This document shows, in pieces, positions 59,301-64,000 of a DNA stretch of 64,000 nt. Below the pieces are notes generated by a model that was given only the letters and a program-made list of their open reading frames with translations, did no database searches and was not told the origin of the DNA. Position numbers and translations under genes: made by a program. Within the stretch, counting starts at the first letter, position 1, and each line of letters opens with the position of its first letter. The stretch is from an uncultured Eubacteriales bacterium (GTDB taxonomy: Bacteria > Bacillota > Clostridia > Oscillospirales > Oscillospiraceae): contig URXW01000004.1 in the NCBI GenBank assembly GCA_900551995.1, forward strand, positions 11,333-75,332, given 5' to 3'.

Positions 59301-60511
59301 GTAGTGAGCTTGCAACGGGCGTTCTGGCCGGTGACAAGTGGACGATCACCATTCCCGATACGGTACCGGCAGAGACAGTTGCAAAGATTCCCGAAGGACT
59401 GTCCGGCTTGTATCTGAAAATCATGACGCCTGCTGGCGTAAAGGTGAAGCAGGGACAGTTTGAGGGTGACTGGTCTAATGGCGATGTTATGTGTTATATG
59501 CCGGTAAATGAAGAAGTCACTTTCCAGGCAATAGCAGGAACTGTCACCAAGGACTATACGATTAAGTTGGTCTATTCTGGCTCTCCATTATTGTCCAACG
59601 GCTCCGCTACACGTATCAGCAACAGTAGCGCATCTGTGCAGTTCAGTTCTAATGTTGCAGGCAACTATTTCTATAAGGTTGTTGCTTCTGGCGCAGATGC
59701 ACCTACAGAGGAAGATGTTCTCGCTTCTTCCAACAAGGGTACAGCCATTACAGGCGTAAATACCATCACTCTCAGCAATCTGGGCGATGGCGCACGCGAC
59801 ATCTACATCGTCGTGGTAAGTGCCTCCGGCAGCAGGAGCACTGCCCTGAAGGTGGAGATCGCCGCCTATGGCAGTGGCACCGATACGCCGGATACCGGTA
59901 AGTTTACCATCTCGGTGAATGCCCCCAAGGGCGGCAAAATCACCCCCAACCGCACCAAGGCCAACGCGGGCGACGAAATTATCGTTACCGTAACGCCCGA
60001 CAGCGGTTATCAGATGGTGGCGGATTCGCTGACCTACACGCTGGCTGTTGATGGCGGTGAGACAGTGAAAATCACCAACAACCGCTTTATCATGCCTGAG
60101 GGTAATGTGAGCATCAGTTGTCAGTGGGAGACTGCCGCGACGACCTCCACGGGCATCACAGCCTTCTCCATCAACGGCGTGGCCGGTGCGGTGAATAATA
60201 CCACCAACACTATTACCATCACCATGCCCCGCGGCACGGATGTGACAAAGCTGGCTCCTGTCATTGCTACCAACGGCGTTAAATCCCTGACGCCTGGCAG
60301 CGGCGAGACAGTGAATTTCACCAACTCCGTGACCTATACGGCCACCATGGAGGATGGCAGCACTAAGACCTATACTGTCACGGTCTACGTGGAAAAGGGT
60401 ACGCTGGCCGACCAGTTCTGGGATAAGCTGACTGATTTCGCCACCCAAGTTCCCTGGTGGCAGTATGCCGAAAAGCAGCAGAGCACCAGCAAGTATCCCA
60501 AGTATTGGTAA
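56321..60511 (+). CDS. Giant secreted protein with InlB-type and cadherin-like repeats
   Basis: 1396 residues, starting 2 nt after the previous stop. Signal peptide (LLALLMALLLCIQLLPVSTA). Several InlB/Listeria-Bacteroides-like repeats (VEAVPDEGFVFTGWEISG-type, also GYVLDHWEI and GYRFVRWEE). The final beta repeat TGITAFSINGVAGAVNNTTN precedes a short tail DQFWDKLTDFATQVPWWQ like the end of its neighbour. No LPXTG motif, so anchoring is unclear. Last gene of the operon; terminator follows. Confidence 0.78.
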   Translation: MKGHKLLALLMALLLCIQLLPVSTAFAEEVSEDGISVTLKANSANYGTVTSSSSSLTGLKKDDTVELIATPKENSHETFSQWVVYTNSDCTTKADPETDYTLTETETGKATLTVKGTTDLWVMAVFQGKIVGLQDKSNYAPLPATRGNSKNLRSLFSITKDATRSGIIASATITGWDNDPTVPLVATITLPSNPAETQVGGWRLQVWETAGGILNSTSADAVHYNMMLAPGARFDFSGLTKDDDRSTPYNQTSYSFGDGWDWTEYSFNIVDSEGTVLKPGKIIFKYPGLATIEAKNGSVKCSEATYTDGQTVNLGTGEKTIEAVPDEGFVFTGWEISGVALDDATVNPLTFTMPSASTTIKANFAQRPELGYQLSIEGNGKVFVDGVELADGYMTEVADKTAVKFLAEPAEGYVLDHWEITSPIKDVNIPDSSGNLKQLYITTAHGGQFYNVKAVFAEKATYKLRFKLMLGETGVTRYNDFKAACGSQNVGIPYLAYTFPSAMTLDEIYSSLSTGKTISDFNSFADGLNYLDFPVGNGDWIVIGLEVYPGYTVQGGPKFITDGFVSSNEAAVEDRRSISNSRFGGRTYIVFKMTQDTTITANIHEAKYMTVTVPTDKTKGTVTITPAADVETPAMWWEGSKLTVQAVPAEGYRFVRWEEGSGGYISDENAAWNPLNITLGATDANFSPVFEAAKAVDRSITKVVDPEGKATITINGSSDTIQVREGSVVSLGIDVDEYYLFDHWNVTQNGVEPSYNLVASENQASKSATFVMPFGESGVTVQAVLKNRYTGLSTLVFLMTGNNGSTAGAKGLTTVSLSKNSSPLTDVNCQVQKGDELEIAVTMLNEDYVLREITVVNMDSFETLQTITDVQGTIAIPSWNSWQISVRIEKKTTDTERHSISLTQPTTGGTISSSNMTSQPDKTITLTAVPGSGYVLKKWIVKDAQENAISVTTDNNVGTFTMPKSDVTVTAEFVALAEVKPEITSVALLQGEAGSELATGVLAGDKWTITIPDTVPAETVAKIPEGLSGLYLKIMTPAGVKVKQGQFEGDWSNGDVMCYMPVNEEVTFQAIAGTVTKDYTIKLVYSGSPLLSNGSATRISNSSASVQFSSNVAGNYFYKVVASGADAPTEEDVLASSNKGTAITGVNTITLSNLGDGARDIYIVVVSASGSRSTALKVEIAAYGSGTDTPDTGKFTISVNAPKGGKITPNRTKANAGDEIIVTVTPDSGYQMVADSLTYTLAVDGGETVKITNNRFIMPEGNVSISCQWETAATTSTGITAFSINGVAGAVNNTTNTITITMPRGTDVTKLAPVIATNGVKSLTPGSGETVNFTNSVTYTATMEDGSTKTYTVTVYVEKGTLADQFWDKLTDFATQVPWWQYAEKQQSTSKYPKYW

Positions 60512-60565
60512 GTAGATGGCTCCCGACCCCACAGACACCCTGAAATACCAATCGCAAAACGAACA

Positions 60566-60602
60566 AAAGAGCAGCCATTCCTAGGAATGGCTGCTCTTTC
60601 TC
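60566..60602 (+). terminator. Terminator of the cobalamin-uptake operon
   Basis: AAAGAGCAGCCATTC / GAATGGCTGCTCTTT around CTAG, then TCTCTG; 15-bp perfect stem. Confidence 0.85.
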
Positions 60603-61019
60603 TGTAATGACTCAGGCACGGGCGTGATGGGCGTTGGCCTCCCCGTGTGCCTGAACCCCGCCTACCCCCACGGCATGACACTATGGGGCTCTGAAGGGGC
60701 TGAGTGCGACTGCGAAGGCAATTGCTATACGCCGCGCGACTCACGAAACGTAAATACGCATTTGATGTGTCAGAGCAGGGATGCCAGTTAAGCATTGAGC
60801 CAGTTGTCGAGAATAGGCCGCATCGGTTGAATAAATGAAGGAAGACCACTTGCCGAAAACAGCAGGTAGCCTTCCCTTAGATAGAGAGTGATTTCCTTGG
60901 AATTTGTCCTTCCGAACGTATTGACAATATACTCGATTATGCTACGCTGGGATTAGGGGGTTAGGTGCGGGCGAGGAGCAGTGTCCCTGCCTGAGCTTTG
61001 TCTGCGAAAGCTGCTGTGG
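60603..61019. other. Non-coding stretch
   Basis: No supportable gene. Contains a TTGACA near 60922 without a convincing -10. Probably decayed sequence. Confidence 0.4.
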
Positions 61020-61838
61020 TTACTGCGGAGCTACAGTGGATGTGGAGTCCGAGTTGCTTACTTGCTCAGGTCGCCTTGCGAGTCCCAAATCACCATCGGT
61101 GTATTCGTCAAGGATAGTAGATATTTCATCATCAATACGTATGACTGTCAGCGAAACATAGTGCAGCTTCGCTCGCCAATCTTGCCTGCGCAAAGTATGC
61201 TTCAACTCCTCAAATGCCTTTTCGCTGTTCAGGATGATGATCGTGTGAATCCTTGGGATATTCTTATCGTTCTGCAAACCGAGGATCACATCTGAAGCAA
61301 GTATGTCGTGCCCGGTAAAGTAGTAGAAAAACCATCCTTCATCGCCTTTTTCGTTGACTAAAAAATGATGCATGTTCTCATAGTTCGTATCTAGACCGCG
61401 GCTACGCGGAGAGTGTTTTGACGAATATGGCATGAGGAGGGTTGTTTCAAATATCTTGTCTATAAAAGATATGATGCGAGTGCCGTAGTAGAGTAGCTGC
61501 CAACTCTGAATCAGTTCGATTACTTCGCGTGTGTCTCTTATATACTTCGCCAAGTCAATGTCCAGCCCTAATCTATATGCAACCAGATTCCATTCAGGCT
61601 TTGACTTAACGTTCTCGGTTCTTAAAAATCGAGAAAACAAACTGGGGGATAGCTCATATTTTGTTGCAATATCCACCTGCGATACCTTGGGGTTCTGTTG
61701 TAAAAATACGTTGATTACATTTTTGACTAAGTTTGTGTCCCTAGGAAACCTATCTCTGCTTCCTGTGAGTGCCATTGTCTTTACATAGTAACCTTCGAAT
61801 TCGTACAGGTCGTTTGCCTTATTTACCTTTTCGCTCAC
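61020..61838 (-). CDS. Protein of unknown function with N-terminal HTH
   Basis: 272 residues. GTG start at 61838 after GGGAGGTGTTCAT. QVDIATKYELSPSLFSRFLR (about 55-75) reads as a helix-turn-helix. The C-terminal part (DEGWFFYYFTGHDILASDVI, RIHTIIILNSEKAFEELK) has no family I recognise. Lower GC than the chromosome. Possibly a regulator of the element. Confidence 0.65.
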   Translation of the reverse strand: MSEKVNKANDLYEFEGYYVKTMALTGSRDRFPRDTNLVKNVINVFLQQNPKVSQVDIATKYELSPSLFSRFLRTENVKSKPEWNLVAYRLGLDIDLAKYIRDTREVIELIQSWQLLYYGTRIISFIDKIFETTLLMPYSSKHSPRSRGLDTNYENMHHFLVNEKGDEGWFFYYFTGHDILASDVILGLQNDKNIPRIHTIIILNSEKAFEELKHTLRRQDWRAKLHYVSLTVIRIDDEISTILDEYTDGDLGLARRPEQVSNSDSTSTVAPQ

Positions 61839-61991
61839 ATGAACACCTCCCGTCATTAAATAATAGTACCATTTGAATAAAAAAAAGTCAAGCATGCGGC
61901 TTGATAAATAAATCTGTTGAGATAACGCGCCTGTGTTTAGACGGTTGATGCACTAATATAAATGGTTATGTTTATTTTTTTGAACCATACT

Positions 61992-62020
61992 GTTGACTTT
62001 TGTAAATATATATGTTAATC
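61992..62020 (+). promoter_or_regulatory. Candidate promoter ahead of TnpB remnant/xis
   Basis: TTGACT (61992-61997), 17 nt, TAATCT. AT-rich context. Confidence 0.4.
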
Positions 62021-62084
62021 TAAAAGTGCAAAAAGTCGCGGCGGCACAGCGGGGTTCACGACTTTTGAGAAATCTAGACTTCTA

Positions 62085-62279
62085 GGATTGATGCAAAAAA
62101 AGAAGGGAGGCGAATTATTACCCAGGATGCGGCATACAGTACGGGTCGGCTCGCCCGGAATCAACGCCTGTGGAGACGGATTTCTGTCGTTGAAGCAGGA
62201 AGCTACTCTGCAGCGGGGCCATATAAAAAGGCTGCCCCCATTTGCAGATGGGGGCAGCCATCCAAGCACACCGTGGTAG
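62085..62279 (+). pseudogene. Remnant of IS200/IS605 tnpB 3' end with omega-RNA-like tail
   Basis: A frame reads SPGINACGDGFLSLKQEATL, the C-terminal signature of TnpB proteins of IS605-type elements (INACGD...KQEA), immediately followed by a perfect hairpin GGCTGCCCCCAT / ATGGGGGCAGCC (62230-62260) typical of the element right end. The rest of tnpB is missing. Confidence 0.6.
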
Positions 62280-62362
62280 GGTCCATGATGCACCTGTAGG
62301 ACAATATGTATTGTATCATGAATCCTCCGCAAAATCAACAACACAGTTTTAAGGAGGAAAAG

Positions 62363-62605
62363 ATGGGGATGTTACTTTCACGCGCCGAGGCGGCAGCGTA
62401 TCTTGGCATCAGCGCAAAATTGCTCGACGGTTTCCGCAAGGATGGCAAAATCTCTTATGTTCAGCGGGTTCCCGGCGGCAAGGTCTTTCTCAGCAAGGAG
62501 GAATTGCGTCAGTTCAGGGCAATGTACACGCGCCCTGTGCCCCGCGCATCCACCGCCTTTGCTCCCGCTTTTCGCGGCGAGGTACCTGAACGAGGGTGTC
62601 GCTGA
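62363..62605 (+). CDS. Excisionase-like HTH_17 protein
   Basis: 80 residues. LLSRAEAAAYLGISAKLLDG... KVFLSKEELRQF is the MerR-like winged helix of excisionases. ATG after AAGGAGGAAAAG. Stop overlaps the integrase start (TGATG), so the two are coupled. Confidence 0.85.
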   Translation: MGMLLSRAEAAAYLGISAKLLDGFRKDGKISYVQRVPGGKVFLSKEELRQFRAMYTRPVPRASTAFAPAFRGEVPERGCR

Positions 62606-63813
62606 TGGGACGCAGCAAAAAACCTAAATATGGCACTGTCACTCGCAAGGGAAGAAAGTATTTTCGAACACGCATTACCATTCAGGACGGGACACGAGTT
62701 ACGCTCTACGGCCGCACCGAGAGTGAAGTAGATCAAAAGGTCGCAGAATTGCGGGCAAAAGTCGCGCGAGAAGCTCTTGAACGGGACTGCCCCACTGTTG
62801 CGCAATATGCACAGCTGTGTCTAGAGAACAGATCCCCGTTTATCGCACTCAGCACATTTGACAATTATGCACAAACTATCAAAAAACATATCGTAGAGCC
62901 GCTGGGCGACAAACTCATGTGTGACGTAACGCGCGATGACATACTCGCCGCAGTGCGACGCTCTGCCGTATTGTCAGAGTCTACTTATGGTGCGGTTCAG
63001 ATGTTCTACAAAAGTATTTTTGGCGAGGCTGTCAAAAACGGAATTATTTCGGAAAATCCCGCACTTGTCCTTCCTGCAAAGGGTGGGAAAGCACCGACAA
63101 AGGCTAGAAAGTCGCTGACAGACGAGGAAGTGCAGATCCTTTTGAACGCTGTTAAGGGATTGCCGCCGTACACTTTCATTTTGCTTGCGCTGTACACTGG
63201 ACTCAGGCGGGAGGAAATCCTTGCCTTGCGGTGGGATAGCGTGGATCTTGACTCAAAAACGCCCTCACTTACTGTGCGCGAGGCGTGGCACGTCCATAAG
63301 AATCGCCCTTATATCACCGAAAGATTGAAGAGTAGGGCGGCTTATCGAACTGTACCTATCCCCTCGGAATTGGCGCAATACTTGAAAGAGAAAGAGAATA
63401 CGGCCAATTCCGAGTACGTGGTTTGCAACCGCAATGGCGGCCTGTTGTCGGGCTCGCAATATAGCCGCCTGTGGAAATATGTTACCACGCGCAGTACGAA
63501 GCCGCGCGAATATACGCGCATTGCGCCAGACGGAACCAAGACGAAACATCGGGTTGTTCCCACTTTGGGCGAAAGGGCTGCACACAACAGTCATGTGATT
63601 TACTCTATTGACTTTCGCGTTACACCGCACATGCTGCGGCACACGTATATCACCAATCTGATTTATGCTGGTGTCGATCCCAAGACGGTGCAGTACTTAG
63701 CGGGGCACGAAAACTCGAAGATCACCATGGATATCTACGCTGAAGCCAAGTACAACAAGCCGGACGCTCTGGCAGCGCGTGTCAATTACGCATTCAACAT
63801 TCCTAACCTGTAA
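62605..63813 (+). CDS. int: Tyrosine integrase of the rpsI-targeting element
   Basis: 402 residues: N-terminal AP2-like arm domain (GTVTRKGRKYFRTRITIQDG), core-binding domain (about 60-160), catalytic YTGLRREEILAL (Arg), HMLRHTYITN (HxxR), HENSKITMDIYAEAKY (Tyr). Lies about 100 bp from the right att copy, the standard xis-int-att arrangement. Distinct from the recombinase at 39.7 kb. Confidence 0.95.
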   Translation: MGRSKKPKYGTVTRKGRKYFRTRITIQDGTRVTLYGRTESEVDQKVAELRAKVAREALERDCPTVAQYAQLCLENRSPFIALSTFDNYAQTIKKHIVEPLGDKLMCDVTRDDILAAVRRSAVLSESTYGAVQMFYKSIFGEAVKNGIISENPALVLPAKGGKAPTKARKSLTDEEVQILLNAVKGLPPYTFILLALYTGLRREEILALRWDSVDLDSKTPSLTVREAWHVHKNRPYITERLKSRAAYRTVPIPSELAQYLKEKENTANSEYVVCNRNGGLLSGSQYSRLWKYVTTRSTKPREYTRIAPDGTKTKHRVVPTLGERAAHNSHVIYSIDFRVTPHMLRHTYITNLIYAGVDPKTVQYLAGHENSKITMDIYAEAKYNKPDALAARVNYAFNIPNL

Positions 63814-63840
63814 TATAAAAACAGGCGATTGCGAAAAGAT

Positions 63841-63862
63841 GGGACAATTGAGGGGACAATTT
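63841..63862. repeat. GGGACAATT repeats at right end of element
   Basis: GGGACAATT and GGGGACAATT in tandem between integrase and attR, matching the set at 24606-24648. Confidence 0.55.
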
Positions 63863-63911
63863 TTCCCTTATAATCCCCAAATCCCTTGCAAATACAATGG
63901 TTTCTATCGTG

Positions 63912-64000
63912 GGAGCGCAAGAAGTACGGTCTGAAGGCCGCCCGCCGCGCACCTCAGTTCTCCAAGCGCTGAGTTTATACCGCTTACCTGCAAAACGCCA
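63912..64000. repeat. attR: right direct repeat (rpsI 3' end copy)
   Basis: Same 89 bp as 24446-24534 with one C/T difference at 63945; carries the last rpsI codons and stop without a start. Continues past the window. Confidence 0.92.

Noticed and set aside
1..64000. tRNA or rRNA genes
   Set aside because: I looked for conserved TTCGAATC-type arms and rRNA segments by eye and saw none; a covariance scan would be decisive.

Overview
The window looks like the chromosome of a GC-rich, spore-forming clostridium of the Oscillospiraceae type. The support is Firmicute-style gene order (rplU-prp, rpsF-ssb-rpsR, rplM-rpsI), sporulation genes (spoIVB-like, yaaL-like plus bofA), PadR-type regulation, strong AGGAGG ribosome binding sites and GC-rich coding sequence. 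The species cannot be named from sequence alone.

Bases 1-24.5 kb are ordinary chromosome: ribosomal protein operons, TmcAL, a small PadR-linked regulon of secreted/membrane proteins, threonine ammonia-lyase, a cysteine desulfidase-type enzyme, dCMP deaminase, serine acetyltransferase, a permease plus M20 amidohydrolase pair, and a cobalamin late-assembly operon (TIM-barrel protein, cobT, cobU, cobS, a CobU-like P-loop protein, a CobC-like phosphatase). Two transcription attenuators that are easy to miss lie here. One is a 37-codon Cys-rich leader peptide followed by an intrinsic terminator ahead of the serine acetyltransferase gene. The other is a 45-codon aromatic-rich leader peptide followed by a terminator ahead of the permease/amidohydrolase pair.

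Bases about 24.5-63.9 kb are one integrated element of about 39.4 kb. It sits in the 3' end of rpsI: the last 89 visible bases of the target are repeated directly at 24446-24534 and 63912-64000, and a xis-int pair abuts the right copy. The left part carries a primase-type replication protein, a phage-type adenine methyltransferase, three AAA_14/DUF4143 ATPases (each with short repeats at its promoter), a decayed fourth copy, small regulators, and a GHKL ATPase-nuclease fusion preceded by a multi-hairpin RNA. No relaxase or type IV secretion genes were recognised.

The most striking part is 39.6-60.5 kb. A second tyrosine recombinase gene lies inside a pair of perfect 27-bp inverted repeats (39664-39690 and 41084-41110). 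The same segment contains a near-consensus outward promoter (41028-41056) that reads through the right repeat into a cobalamin riboswitch and then a roughly 19-kb operon. The operon encodes DUF4430 (transcobalamin/intrinsic-factor C-terminal-like) proteins, a complete ECF transporter (T, fused A-A', S), a MacB-like ABC pair with a large membrane-anchored partner, and two giant secreted proteins, one containing an apparent alpha/alpha-barrel region like that of intrinsic factor. My inference is that a mobile element carries a riboswitch-controlled surface corrinoid-capture and uptake system whose promoter is phase-variable by DNA inversion. This would complement the host's own cobTUS salvage operon.
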